From positions 72,211 to 123,003 of the forward strand of contig JAUJOY010000008.1 in NCBI GenBank assembly GCA_030447385.1: a DNA stretch of 50,793 nt, in the 5' to 3' direction. The notes beneath the pieces are model-generated. The model ran no database searches, was not told the DNA's origin, and was given only the letters and a program-made list of their open reading frames with translations. Source of the DNA: Mycobacteriales bacterium (GTDB taxonomy: Bacteria; Actinomycetota; Actinomycetes; Mycobacteriales; SCTD01). The translations under genes were made by a program, and so were the position numbers. Below are positions 19,166 to 27,813 of this stretch, piece by piece. Numbering within the stretch: position 1 is the first letter of the stretch; each line of letters opens with the position of its first letter.

Positions 19166-20572
19166 ATGGCGGACTACGACCTGGTGGTGATCGGCGCAGG
19201 GGCGACCGGGTTGGCCGCGGCCAGGAGCGCGCGGCGGGCCGACCGGCGGGTGGCGCTGGTGGAGGCGGCCCGGCCCGGTGGCGACTGCACCCACTACGGA
19301 TGCGTCCCGAGCAAGGCGCTGCTCGAGACGGCCCGGCGGGTCCAGGCGGCCCGATCGGGTCCCTCCTACGGGTTCACCGCCGACGTCACGGTGGACTTCC
19401 CCGCGGTGATGGAGCGCGTCCAGGCGGTGATCGCCGACATCGAGCAGGACGAGTCGCCCGGGACGCTCGCGAAGGAGGGCATCGACCTGCTGGCCGGCTG
19501 GGGCGTCCTGACCGGACCGACCGCGGTGGAGGTGGACGGCCGGCGGGTCACGACGGAGCGGTTCGTGGTGGCCAGCGGGTCGCGAGCCGCCGTGCCGCCG
19601 ATCGAGGGACTCGACGCGGTCGCGTACCTCGACAACAAGAACGTCTTCGACCTGCGCACCCTGCCCGAGCACCTGCTCGTGCTCGGCGGCGGGCCGATCG
19701 GGGTGGAGCTCGCGCAGGCATTCCGCCGGCTCGGCGCGCAGGTGACGGTGGTGGAGGCCCTCCCGACCCTGGTCAGCCGTGAGGAGCCCGAGGCGCAGCT
19801 GGTCCTGCGCACGGTGCTGGAGCGAGAGGGGGTGGCCGTCCGGACCGGCGCCAAGGTGGTCCGGGTAGAGGCCGGGCCGGTCCTGCACCTCGACGACGGC
19901 AGCACGGCGAGCGGGTCGCACCTGCTGGTGGCGATCGGGCGCACGCCCTCGACCGACGGCATCGGGCTCGAGACGGCGGGCGTGACCCTGGAGCGCCGGC
20001 GGGTGGTCACCGACGCCTACCTGCAGGCGGCGGACACGGTGTGGGCGGCCGGGGACTGCACCAGCCGGCTGCAGTTCACCCACGTCGGGGACGAGCAGGG
20101 CCGGCTGGCCGCCCGCAACGCCTTCGCCGGGCCGCTGCCGTGGCAGCGCGGCAAGTGGGACGACGCCGTCGTGCCGTGGGTGACCTTCACCGAGCCGGAG
20201 ATCGCCCATGTCGGGCTCACCGAGCGCGAGGCGGTCGCGCAGCACGGGGCGGGCGTCATGGTCTCGACGTTCTGGGACCGCGACGGGGACCGGGCGCGCA
20301 CGGCGGGGGAGACCGACGGCTTCGTCAAGCTGGTCGCTGCGCCGGGCAAGGTCGGCGGCCTCGCGCTCGGCAAGCTGCTGGGGATGACCGCAGTCGGGCC
20401 GATGGCCGGGGAGATGATCGCGGAGGGGGCGCTGTGCATGCGCGCGGGGACGCTGGTCGGGCGCCTCGCGCAGACGATCCACGCCTACCCGACCTGGTCG
20501 CTGTCGACGAGGCGGGCCGCCGCGCAGCTGTTCGACTTCGGCCCGGAGCCGGCGCGGTCAGCGCGGGCGTGA
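19166..20572 (+). CDS. Class I pyridine nucleotide-disulfide oxidoreductase (MerA/Lpd-like)
   Basis: This FAD and NAD(P)H enzyme of 468 residues has the FAD-binding GAGATG at residues 10-15 and the redox pair C41/C46 in GGDCTHYGCVPSK. It also has a second dinucleotide fold (LGGGPIGVELAQ) and GDCTSR for FAD. Near residue 437 it has TIHAYPTWS. The active-site histidine is present, but the second histidine and the glutamate of the classic HAHPTxSE motif are replaced. That argues against a true dihydrolipoamide dehydrogenase and fits the mercuric-reductase-like group. No C-terminal cysteine pair for Hg(II) is visible, so mercury reduction is unlikely. The physiological substrate is unknown. Confidence 0.88.
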   Translation: MADYDLVVIGAGATGLAAARSARRADRRVALVEAARPGGDCTHYGCVPSKALLETARRVQAARSGPSYGFTADVTVDFPAVMERVQAVIADIEQDESPGTLAKEGIDLLAGWGVLTGPTAVEVDGRRVTTERFVVASGSRAAVPPIEGLDAVAYLDNKNVFDLRTLPEHLLVLGGGPIGVELAQAFRRLGAQVTVVEALPTLVSREEPEAQLVLRTVLEREGVAVRTGAKVVRVEAGPVLHLDDGSTASGSHLLVAIGRTPSTDGIGLETAGVTLERRRVVTDAYLQAADTVWAAGDCTSRLQFTHVGDEQGRLAARNAFAGPLPWQRGKWDDAVVPWVTFTEPEIAHVGLTEREAVAQHGAGVMVSTFWDRDGDRARTAGETDGFVKLVAAPGKVGGLALGKLLGMTAVGPMAGEMIAEGALCMRAGTLVGRLAQTIHAYPTWSLSTRRAAAQLFDFGPEPARSARA

Positions 20573-20618
20573 CCGGCCCCGCGTGCAGCCGGCGCGGGCG
20601 ACGGGGCAGGATCGACAG

Positions 20619-21452
20619 GTGCGTTACGACGGTGCCGACGTGCTGGTCGTCGCCCACCGGGGCTCGTCGGCCGCGCACGCCGAGCACACGCTCGGGGCGT
20701 ACGAGCTGGCCCTGCACGAGGGCGCGGACGCGCTCGAGTGCGACGTGCGGCTCACCCGCGACGGGGTGCTGGTCTGCGTGCACGACCGGCGGATCGACCG
20801 CGTCAGCGACGGGCGCGGGGTGCTCTCGACGCTCGAGCTGGCCGATCTGGCCGAGCTGGACTTCGCCTCGTGGAAGGCGCGGCAGAGCGCCTCGGAGCAG
20901 GAGGAGGGCTGGCAGGAGGCCGATCTGGACCCCGAGCGGCGCGGGGTCCTCACCCTGGAGCGGCTGCTCCAGCTCGCCTCCGACAGCACGACGCCGTCGG
21001 GCGAGCCCATACGACTGCATATCGAGACCAAGCACCCGACGAGGTACGGCGCGCTGGTCGAGCGGGCGCTCGTCGACCTGCTCGTCCGCTACGGGATGGC
21101 GCGGCCGAGGCGCCGGGAGACCAGCCAGGTCACCGTGATGAGCTACGCCCTCACCTCGCTGCGGCGGGTGCACGCGACCGCTCCCCTCCTACCGACCGTG
21201 TACCTCATGGACCGGGTGCCCGTGCGCTACCGCGACGGCCACCTCCCGACGCTGGTGAGCGGCATGGGAGTGGCGCTCGAGGTCGTGACCCTGCACCCCG
21301 GCTACGTCCGGCGGGTGCACAGCTTCGGCGGCCGGGTGCACGTGTTCACCGTGGACGAGCCCGAGGACATCGAGCTGGTGCTGGAGCTCGGGGTGGACGT
21401 GATCATCAGCAACCAGCCGGGACGGGTACGCCGCCGGCTGTCCCGGGCCTGA
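20619..21452 (+). CDS. Glycerophosphodiester phosphodiesterase family protein
   Basis: This metal-dependent enzyme would split glycerophosphodiesters into glycerol-3-phosphate and an alcohol. The 277-residue product has the TIM-barrel family motifs: VVAHRGSS, then EHTLGAY, then ALECDVRLTRDGVLVCVHD, with HIETKH in the middle and VFTVDE near the end. The usual PENT is HAEHT, so the asparagine before the conserved threonine is replaced by histidine. I chose the GTG at 20619, which has AGGA about 8 nt upstream. A GTG at 20583 would add 12 residues. No signal peptide is visible, so the enzyme is probably cytoplasmic. Confidence 0.88.
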   Translation: MRYDGADVLVVAHRGSSAAHAEHTLGAYELALHEGADALECDVRLTRDGVLVCVHDRRIDRVSDGRGVLSTLELADLAELDFASWKARQSASEQEEGWQEADLDPERRGVLTLERLLQLASDSTTPSGEPIRLHIETKHPTRYGALVERALVDLLVRYGMARPRRRETSQVTVMSYALTSLRRVHATAPLLPTVYLMDRVPVRYRDGHLPTLVSGMGVALEVVTLHPGYVRRVHSFGGRVHVFTVDEPEDIELVLELGVDVIISNQPGRVRRRLSRA

Positions 21453-21496
21453 CGCCTACGCTGCTGCTGTCCGACCGGCCCGAACAGGAGCACGCG

Positions 21497-22459
21497 ATCA
21501 GCACCCGCCGCCGCCCTCCCGCGCGGCCGACCGGCGCGCCGTCGCCGGCGGCCGATCCTGGTGAGGTGCCCGTCGTGGGGCCACGGGAGCCGTGCCCCTG
21601 CGGGAGCGGCAAGCGCTACAAGGGCTGCCACGGAAGGCAGGCCGCCCAGGATCGGCAGGGAGTCCAGCGGCCGTTCGCGGGACGGGTCGACGAGACCGAG
21701 TGGATCGCGCTGCGCGAGATCGTCCCGGCCGCGACCGCACCGCTGCGGGTGCCCTCGGCGCCGGACCGCGAGGTGCTCCTGTCGACATTGCTGCCGTTGG
21801 CGTGGCCGGCACTGGTCCGGGCGGACGGCCGGATCCTGCTCGGGCTGCAGGTGCAGTCGCGTTCCGGTGACGTGAGCCGCGACCTGGCGGCCGCGCTCGA
21901 GCTGGCGCTCGCGTCGCCGCACGGCTCCCCGGTGCAGCCGGTGGGGCTGCCGGGGGCCGGGCCGCGCCTGCAGGACCTTCTGAGCGAGGACCCGATCGAG
22001 GTCACGGTGCACACCGGCTTCGACTACTGGGTCGAGGGTGCCGCCGACCCCGGCGGCGAGGTGGCGGCGTCCATGGAGCGGGCCAACGCGTCGGTGATCC
22101 CGACGGCTCGCCTGTCCAGCGTGCCGTCGGCCTACTGGTGCCGGATGCGCGCCAAGACCCACCTGCGCTGGGTGCTGCCGGAGGAGGAGGGGCCGCTGCT
22201 GGACGCGATGGCCCGGCTGGCCGTCGGCCGCGCGCTGACCGTGGGCCCGGACAGCCGCTACGTCGGATCGTTTCGCGCGCACGGGCTGCTGGTCCCGGTG
22301 TGGGACCTGCCCCACGACCGGGAGCCCGACGAGCTGGAGGAGCCGTCGGCGGCGCTGCGCGCCCGTCTGGACGAGGAGCTCGCGGCGCCGCGCCCGCTGA
22401 CCCCGGAGGAGCGCCGTGCCAGGTCCGGACTGCTCTCCCGGCAGCTGACGCTGCGGTGA
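21497..22459 (+). CDS. DUF5926 family protein with SEC-C zinc motif, apparent ATC start
   Basis: The product carries the SEC-C motif PCPCGSGKRYKGCHG near its N terminus. A conserved actinobacterial domain of unknown function (DUF5926) follows to the end. No ATG or GTG lies where homologues begin. Instead AGGAG (21486-21490) is followed six nt later by ATC (21497-21499), in frame, which gives a basic start ISTRRRPPARP like that of the family. The next in-frame GTG is at 21566 and would cut the basic part. Its upstream sequence has no usable ribosome binding site. It follows the phosphodiesterase gene by 44 nt. The role is unknown. Confidence 0.78.
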   Translation: MSTRRRPPARPTGAPSPAADPGEVPVVGPREPCPCGSGKRYKGCHGRQAAQDRQGVQRPFAGRVDETEWIALREIVPAATAPLRVPSAPDREVLLSTLLPLAWPALVRADGRILLGLQVQSRSGDVSRDLAAALELALASPHGSPVQPVGLPGAGPRLQDLLSEDPIEVTVHTGFDYWVEGAADPGGEVAASMERANASVIPTARLSSVPSAYWCRMRAKTHLRWVLPEEEGPLLDAMARLAVGRALTVGPDSRYVGSFRAHGLLVPVWDLPHDREPDELEEPSAALRARLDEELAAPRPLTPEERRARSGLLSRQLTLR

Positions 22460-22476
22460 CGTCGCGCGGGAGGGGC

Positions 22477-23694
22477 TCAGAGGGGGTCGCGCAGCACCGG
22501 GCATGACATGCAGCGCGGTCCCCCGCGCCCGCTGCCCAGCTCGCTGCCGGCGACCGGCACCACCTCGATGCCCGCCCGCTCCAGCGCCTGGTTGGTGACG
22601 ACGTTGCGCTCGTACGCCACGACCAGTCCGGGAGCGAGCGCGAGGGTGTTGTTGCCGTCGTCCCACTGCTCGCGCTCGGCGGTCACGGGGTCCAGGCCGG
22701 TGTCGATCGTGCGCAGGACGTCGATGCCCATCGCCTCGGCCGCCGCTTCGAGGAACGGGCGCGGGTCCCCCACCTGAAGCTCGTGCTCGCCCGCCGGGGT
22801 GACCGGGAACGCCGACAGGGTGTCCGCAACCGGGGGGAACATCACCACCGCGTCGCGGTCGACCATCGTGCACACGGTGTCGAGGTGCATCGTGGCCCGC
22901 TCCTGCGCGATGGGCACCGCCAGCACGGTGTGCGCGATCCCGGCGGCGAAGACCCGCAGGGCGAACGCCTCCACACCCGCCGGGGTGGTGCGCGAACCGG
23001 TGCCGACCGCCAGCACGCCGGGCGCCATCACGAGCACGTCGCCGCCCTCGAACCAGGCTTCCGAGCTGCTGCCGCCGTAGAGCAGCGGGGTGCCGGAGAA
23101 GCGCGGGTGGTAGCGGTAGACGGCGCCGGCCAGGGCCCGCTCGCGCTGCCGCGCCAGCATGGAGGGGCTGGTGACGGCCACGTGGTCGTCCACCCACACC
23201 GACGAGTCGCGGGTGAACAGCAGGTTGGGCAACGGGCGCACGAGGAACTGCCCCGCCGACGCCAGCCGGGCGACCACCCCGTCCGGCCCGTGCTCCGGGA
23301 GCTCCTCGTGGGTCAGGCCGGCCACGAGGATGCCGGCCAGGTCCTCGCCGGACAGGTCCAGCAGCCAGGCCCGCAGCACCGTCGCCAGCTGCGGCCCCAC
23401 GACCGTGGGCGCGACGACGGACTGCACGACCTCGGCGCGGGCCGCGGGCTGGCCGAGCGTCTCGGCGAGCAGCTCCTGCAGGTAGAGCACCTCGACGCCC
23501 CGTGCGCGCAGCGCCGCGGCGAACCCGTCGTGCTCCTCCTGGGCCCGCCCCACCCAGGGCAGCCCGTCGAACAGCAGGTCGGCGTTGTTGCGGGGGGTCA
23601 GGCGGGACAGCTCGGCCCCGGGCCGGTGCAGCAGGACCGTGCGCAACCGGCCGACCTCGCTGGTGACCCGGTGCTGCGGGGGGAGGTCGGGCAT
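22477..23694 (-). CDS. arcA: Arginine deiminase
   Basis: This enzyme hydrolyses L-arginine to citrulline and ammonia. The 405-residue product keeps all catalytic landmarks. These are [17 protein letters not shown] for the substrate guanidinium, the His in [11 protein letters not shown], and the nucleophile Cys395 in GGPRCMSCP close to the end. The ATG at 23694 is clear. The other pathway genes (arcB, arcC and the antiporter) are not in this window, so it may work alone or in stress and pH control. It is convergent with the DUF5926 gene, with 17 nt between the stops. Confidence 0.95.
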   Translation of the reverse strand: MPDLPPQHRVTSEVGRLRTVLLHRPGAELSRLTPRNNADLLFDGLPWVGRAQEEHDGFAAALRARGVEVLYLQELLAETLGQPAARAEVVQSVVAPTVVGPQLATVLRAWLLDLSGEDLAGILVAGLTHEELPEHGPDGVVARLASAGQFLVRPLPNLLFTRDSSVWVDDHVAVTSPSMLARQRERALAGAVYRYHPRFSGTPLLYGGSSSEAWFEGGDVLVMAPGVLAVGTGSRTTPAGVEAFALRVFAAGIAHTVLAVPIAQERATMHLDTVCTMVDRDAVVMFPPVADTLSAFPVTPAGEHELQVGDPRPFLEAAAEAMGIDVLRTIDTGLDPVTAEREQWDDGNNTLALAPGLVVAYERNVVTNQALERAGIEVVPVAGSELGSGRGGPRCMSCPVLRDPL

Positions 23695-23740
23695 GGGCCG
23701 ACCCTAGAGCGGGTGGCTCCACCCAGCCGGTGGTGCTGCG

Positions 23741-24715
23741 TCAGGCGGCGACGGAGTCCTCGATCAGGCTGTCGCGTACGGCCGAGAAGAACTGCAGGTT
23801 GACCGTCGCGCGCCACCAGGCGCCCTTGACCATCCGCGGGCCCCACCCCGGGCTCGACGCGGCAAGCGGCCGGATGGCCTTGTCCATCCAGTCCTTGCCG
23901 TGGATCGGGTCCACGTCGGCGTGCTCGGTGTAGAAGGGGTAGGCGGCGGCGGGAGCCCCGAGCCGGTCGAAGGCCTGCAGCACGAGGCGGCACCGCGGCC
24001 CGGCCTGCAGCTCGAGCAGCCCGAGCGCGCCGACCATCTCCGGCTGCAGCCAGCGGTTGGTCGCGAGCAGGCCACCGAGCGCGGCCCGTTCCAGCGCCTC
24101 GACCGGCAGCTGCGAGCGCGGGATCGACGGCATCGCGATCGCCGCGGCCAGCTGCTCGTGCATCGTCGTGTGGACCCCGGCGGCGTCGCCCTGGCCCATC
24201 TCGTCCCAGTAGTTCTTGGCGAGCTCCAGCTTGGCGCTGCCGGACAGGCCGATCTGGCACATCGCGACGAGGTCGTCGAACCCGCCGTCCGGACCCCCCT
24301 CGAGCGCGAGGAAGTCCACCACCTGCTGCCAGCTGGCCTGCTTGGCCAGCCAGGTGTAGGCCTGCGGAAGCCGGTCGCGCGCCGCGACGGCCCGCATGGC
24401 CTGCACCACCTCGTGCGGCGTCGCGGCTGCCGCGAGCCGCCCTGCCGACACCCAGGCAACCTCCAGCTCGCTCAGCCACTCCGCCTCCAGGCGTGCCTTG
24501 ACCTCGGCGACGGCCGGTGAGCCCTGGTGGCGCGCGACGTCACCGAGCAGCAGGAGGGGCGCGGTGTGCAGGTCGTAGATCCTCAGCAGGGTCAGGAACC
24601 GGTCGCGTCGGTCCTCCGGCGGCGCGCCGATCAGGCGTACGAGCTCTGCGCCGCCGTGCGCCAGCCCGAGGTCGAGCGCATCGGCGAGGGAGGGTGGAGC
24701 AGCTGGCGGGGCCAT
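23741..24715 (-). CDS. Heme-oxygenase-like diiron (HDO) family protein
   Basis: The 324-residue all-helical product has the spaced metal-ligand pattern of heme-oxygenase-like diiron oxidases. NYWDEMGQGDAAGVHTTMHE gives Glu and His on one helix. FYTEHADVDPIHGKDW gives His, Asp and His on a later helix. Related proteins include fatty-acid decarboxylases and N-oxygenases, so the reaction cannot be guessed. The ATG at 24715 follows AGGAG at 7 nt. It lies 46 nt upstream of arcA on the same strand, so the two may be cotranscribed. It is divergent from an SDR gene. No signal peptide is visible. Confidence 0.75.
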   Translation of the reverse strand: MAPPAAPPSLADALDLGLAHGGAELVRLIGAPPEDRRDRFLTLLRIYDLHTAPLLLLGDVARHQGSPAVAEVKARLEAEWLSELEVAWVSAGRLAAAATPHEVVQAMRAVAARDRLPQAYTWLAKQASWQQVVDFLALEGGPDGGFDDLVAMCQIGLSGSAKLELAKNYWDEMGQGDAAGVHTTMHEQLAAAIAMPSIPRSQLPVEALERAALGGLLATNRWLQPEMVGALGLLELQAGPRCRLVLQAFDRLGAPAAAYPFYTEHADVDPIHGKDWMDKAIRPLAASSPGWGPRMVKGAWWRATVNLQFFSAVRDSLIEDSVAA

Positions 24716-24732
24716 GGCAGAGCTCCTCTCGA

Positions 24733-24760
24733 CCGGGCGTAACTCGCCCGTAACGCCCGG
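24733..24760. promoter_or_regulatory. Inverted repeat in the HDO/SDR divergent region
   Basis: CCGGGCGT (24733-24740) and ACGCCCGG (24753-24760) are perfect 8-bp arms with a 12-nt spacer. The repeat lies 18 nt upstream of the HDO start, next to its ribosome binding site, within the 126-nt divergent region. It could be an operator or a leader hairpin. The sequence alone does not separate these. Confidence 0.35.
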
Positions 24761-24841
24761 TTCCTTCCCCCGCAGCCCTCGCGCTAACGGAAGCGCTGTC
24801 CTGCTGGGAGGGCCCTTCGGGGCGCCGGATAGGTTCGCGCC

Positions 24842-25756
24842 ATGGGACTTCTCGACGCACGGGTCGCGATCGTGACGGGTGCCGGCCGGGGGCTCGGGCG
24901 GGGGGAGGCGCTCGAGCTGGCCCGCGAGGGGGCCTCGGTGGTCGTCGGCGAGGTCGACGAGGCGGCCGGCGCCGCGGTCGTCGAGGAGATCTCGGCGGCC
25001 GGTGGCCAGGGCCTGCTCTACGTCGGCGACTGCTCCGAGACCGAGCACGCCCAGGGGCTGATCGACGCCGCCCTGGAGCGCTGGGGCCGGCTGGACGCGC
25101 TGGTCAACAACGCGGGGATCCTGCGCGACCGCACCCTGCTGAAGATGACGCCCGAGGAGTGGGACGCGGTCATCAAGGTGCACCTGCGCGGGCACTACGC
25201 CACGACCGCCGCCGCCGTGCGCCACTGGCGCCACGAGGGACGTGCGGGCCGGGTCGTCTGCACGGCGTCCACCAGCGGCATCCTCGGCAACTTCGGCCAG
25301 AGCAACTACGGCGCGGCCAAGGCGGGCATCGCCGCGTTCGCGCAGATCGTCGCGCAGGAGGGCTGGAAGTACGGCATCACCGTCAACGCCATCTGCCCCG
25401 CCGCCCGCACCCGGATGACCGAGGGCGCCTACGGTGACAAGCTCGCCGGCTCGCCCGGGGAGGACGCCGAGGAGGAGTTCGACTTCTGGCACCCGGACAA
25501 CGTCGCGCCGTTCGTCGCCTACCTGTGCAGCGACGCGAGCAGCGGCATCAGCGGCAAGGTGTTCGGCGTGCAGGGCGACACCGTCGAGCTGTACCGCCCC
25601 TTCTCCAGCGAGGCCGCGATCGAGAACGGCGGTACGCGGTGGACCGCCGACGAGCTGGCCGAGCGGGTGACAGAGCTGTTCGAGGCCACCGGCATGGAGC
25701 CCGCGCCGCAGAACGGGATGGCCCGGCTGCGCTACTCGATGACCTCGCGCAGCTAG
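24842..25756 (+). CDS. Short-chain dehydrogenase/reductase
   Basis: This is an NAD(P)-dependent Rossmann-fold oxidoreductase of 304 residues. TGAGRGLGRG binds the cofactor, NNAG follows, and the catalytic Ser and YGAAK supply the active site. After the core it has an extended C terminus (HPDNVAPFVAYLCSD, then FGVQGDTVELYRPF). This resembles the dehydrogenase domain of multifunctional 3-hydroxyacyl-CoA enzymes, so an acyl-CoA or steroid-like substrate is plausible. That remains an inference. Its stop shares CTAG with the stop of larC on the other strand. Confidence 0.9.
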   Translation: MGLLDARVAIVTGAGRGLGRGEALELAREGASVVVGEVDEAAGAAVVEEISAAGGQGLLYVGDCSETEHAQGLIDAALERWGRLDALVNNAGILRDRTLLKMTPEEWDAVIKVHLRGHYATTAAAVRHWRHEGRAGRVVCTASTSGILGNFGQSNYGAAKAGIAAFAQIVAQEGWKYGITVNAICPAARTRMTEGAYGDKLAGSPGEDAEEEFDFWHPDNVAPFVAYLCSDASSGISGKVFGVQGDTVELYRPFSSEAAIENGGTRWTADELAERVTELFEATGMEPAPQNGMARLRYSMTSRS

Positions 25757-26934
25757 CTCGAGCCCTCGGGGGCCGCAAGTCCGCGCGCCTCGGCGTGCGC
25801 GTCCAGGAGCACCTGCTTGGCGGGGCGGCCGAGCACCCCGGCGACGGCGACGACGTCGTCCCACTCGGGCATGACGTTGACGACCTCCCCGTGCAGCAGC
25901 CCGACCTTGACGCGGATGCGCTGCCCACCGACCTCGACGCTGCGCTCCTGCCGGTCCAGCACCTGCCGGCCGACCGGCCGGTCCCGGATGCCGAGGGTGC
26001 TGGTCTGGCGGAAGACCGCCTCGCGTACCGCCGGAGCCGTCGCCGGCGGGCACAGCACCGACAGGCTGTGGGCCGGCCGCCCCTTCTTCATGAGGATCGG
26101 GGTCAGCCACGCGTCGTGCGCCCCCAGCACCAGCAGCGACGACAGCACCCCCGGCCACAGCCGCGGGTCCAGGTCGTCGACGTTGGCCTCGAGCAGGACC
26201 GCGCCCTCTCCCTCCCCCGGAACCGGCTCGCCGAGGACCAGCCGCAGCACGTTGGCCACCTCCTTGGGGTTGCGCCCGCCTGCGCCGGTACCGGTGCGTC
26301 GCAGGACCATCGGCGGCATCGGGCCGTACGCGTTCACCGCCGCCGCGAGCAGTGCCGCGCCGGTCGGCGTCGTCATCTCGTACGGGGTGGGGCCCCCCCG
26401 CACCGGGGCGCCGTGCAGCAGCGCCAGCACCGCCGGGACGGGAACCGGCAGCGGCCCGTGCGCGCCGGCTGAGCTCCCGGAGCCGAGCGTGACCGGGGAC
26501 GCGCTGAGCGAGGTCAACCCGAGCGAGATCAGGCCGGCGGCGCAGCCCACGACGTCGGCCAGCGCATCGAGCGCGCCGGCCTCGTGGAAGTGCACGTCCT
26601 GCCGCGGGACGCGGTGCACCTCGCCCTCGGCGACGGCCAGCCGGGAGAACACGTCCAGCGCCAGCGCGCGTACGTCCTCGGCCAGGCCGGCCGCGCCGAG
26701 CACCTGCTGCACGTCCCGCCACGTACGGGTCGCGGTCGTGTCCGGTGCCTCGACATCCACCTTGCGTGCGCCGATCCCGGCGCGGTCCACGACGGAGGCG
26801 GTGAGACGCACCGGCCCCACCGCGAGACCGTCGACGGCTGCCTGCAGCACCGCCAGCTCCACGCCCACGTCGACGAGCGCTCCGAGCAGCATGTCACCGG
26901 AGATCCCGGCCGAGCAGTCCAGCCAGCCGATCAC
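25753..26934 (-). CDS. larC: Nickel-pincer cofactor biosynthesis protein LarC
   Basis: LarC is a CTP-dependent cyclometallase that inserts nickel into the pincer nucleotide cofactor of lactate racemase and relatives. The 393-residue product begins VIGWLDCSAGISGDMLLGAL and has VHFHEAGALDALADVVG, a family signature. The C-terminal part (LLEANVDDLDPRLWP, LMKKGRPAHSLSVL) is in the same frame. In Lactobacillus the two parts are joined by programmed frameshifting, which is not needed here. The GTG start overlaps the larB stop (GTGA). No larE or larA is in the window. Confidence 0.92.
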   Translation of the reverse strand: MIGWLDCSAGISGDMLLGALVDVGVELAVLQAAVDGLAVGPVRLTASVVDRAGIGARKVDVEAPDTTATRTWRDVQQVLGAAGLAEDVRALALDVFSRLAVAEGEVHRVPRQDVHFHEAGALDALADVVGCAAGLISLGLTSLSASPVTLGSGSSAGAHGPLPVPVPAVLALLHGAPVRGGPTPYEMTTPTGAALLAAAVNAYGPMPPMVLRRTGTGAGGRNPKEVANVLRLVLGEPVPGEGEGAVLLEANVDDLDPRLWPGVLSSLLVLGAHDAWLTPILMKKGRPAHSLSVLCPPATAPAVREAVFRQTSTLGIRDRPVGRQVLDRQERSVEVGGQRIRVKVGLLHGEVVNVMPEWDDVVAVAGVLGRPAKQVLLDAHAEARGLAAPEGSS

Positions 26935-27701
26935 CCGGCGACCCGCCGGGCGACGCGAGCCGCGAAGACGCCCGCCCCGAAGCCGTTGTCGATGTTCACC
27001 ACGGCGATGCCGGGCGCGCACGCGTTGAGCATCGCGAGCAGTGCCGCGATCCCACCGAAGCTGGCGCCGTACCCGACGCTGGTCGGCACGGCCACCATCG
27101 GCGTCCCGACGAGCCCGCCGACGACGGACGGCAGCGCCCCCTCCATGCCGGCGACGACGACGACGCAGTCGGCCCGGTCCAGCGCCGGGCGGGCCGCGAG
27201 GAGCCGGTGCAGGCCGGCCACGCCCACGTCGTCCACCCGCTCGACACCGGCGCCGAAGACGCGCGCGGTCAGGGCCGCCTCCGCGGCGACCGGACCGTCG
27301 GAGGTGCCCGCGGCCAGGACGGCGACGCAGCCGCGCGGGTCCGGCAGGGCGCCCACCGCGACGGTCGTCCCGTCGACGAGCACCTGCGCATGGGCCTCGC
27401 ACAGGGCACGAACGGTCTCCTCCGGTGCCCGGGTGACGAGCACCGCGCGGTCCCCCGCAGCGCGCAGCGCCGCCACGATCTCGAGCACCTGCGCGGAGGT
27501 CTTGCCCGCGCCGTAGACCACCTCCGGGTCGCCGGTGCGCAGGCCGCGGTGCACGTCCACGAGCGAGCCGGCCAGCGCGTCGTAGGGCGCCGTGGCGAAC
27601 CGGTCGAGCGCGTCCTGCGGGACGACCTCGCCGGTGGCCACGGCCTGCAGCAGCGCCTGCGCCTCCGTGCGGTCCACGGCGCGAGCGTACGACCGTGGCA
27701 T
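26931..27701 (-). CDS. larB: Nickel-pincer cofactor biosynthesis protein LarB
   Basis: LarB carboxylates nicotinic acid adenine dinucleotide, the first step to the pincer cofactor. The 256-residue product has the PurE-like core VVVVAGMEGALPSVVGGLVG, then PTSVGYGASFGGIAALLAML and the end NIDNGFGAGVFAARVARR. The family usually has about 240-250 residues. I give the ATG at 27701. A GTG at 27677 would begin DRTEAQALLQAV and is nearly as likely, since neither has a good ribosome binding site. It is translationally coupled to larC through a 4-nt overlap and divergent from the DUF4446 gene. Confidence 0.9.
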   Translation of the reverse strand: MPRSYARAVDRTEAQALLQAVATGEVVPQDALDRFATAPYDALAGSLVDVHRGLRTGDPEVVYGAGKTSAQVLEIVAALRAAGDRAVLVTRAPEETVRALCEAHAQVLVDGTTVAVGALPDPRGCVAVLAAGTSDGPVAAEAALTARVFGAGVERVDDVGVAGLHRLLAARPALDRADCVVVVAGMEGALPSVVGGLVGTPMVAVPTSVGYGASFGGIAALLAMLNACAPGIAVVNIDNGFGAGVFAARVARRVAG

Positions 27702-27813
27702 GCGCGCCCGCCCGTCATCGGCATCCCCCTGGTGGACCGGCGCGGCCTGGCCCTGGTCGAGACGCTCGCCGAAGGCTCGCTGCCGGATCCGGCCCCCCGC
27801 TAGGGTTCGAGCC

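Noticed and set aside
19166-20572. Mercury resistance function for the disulfide oxidoreductase
   Set aside because: No C-terminal cysteine pair, no merR, merT or merB nearby, and the active-site motif differs.
25753-26934. Possible programmed frameshift in larC, as in Lactobacillus
   Set aside because: Both LarC parts lie in one continuous frame here, so no frameshift is needed.
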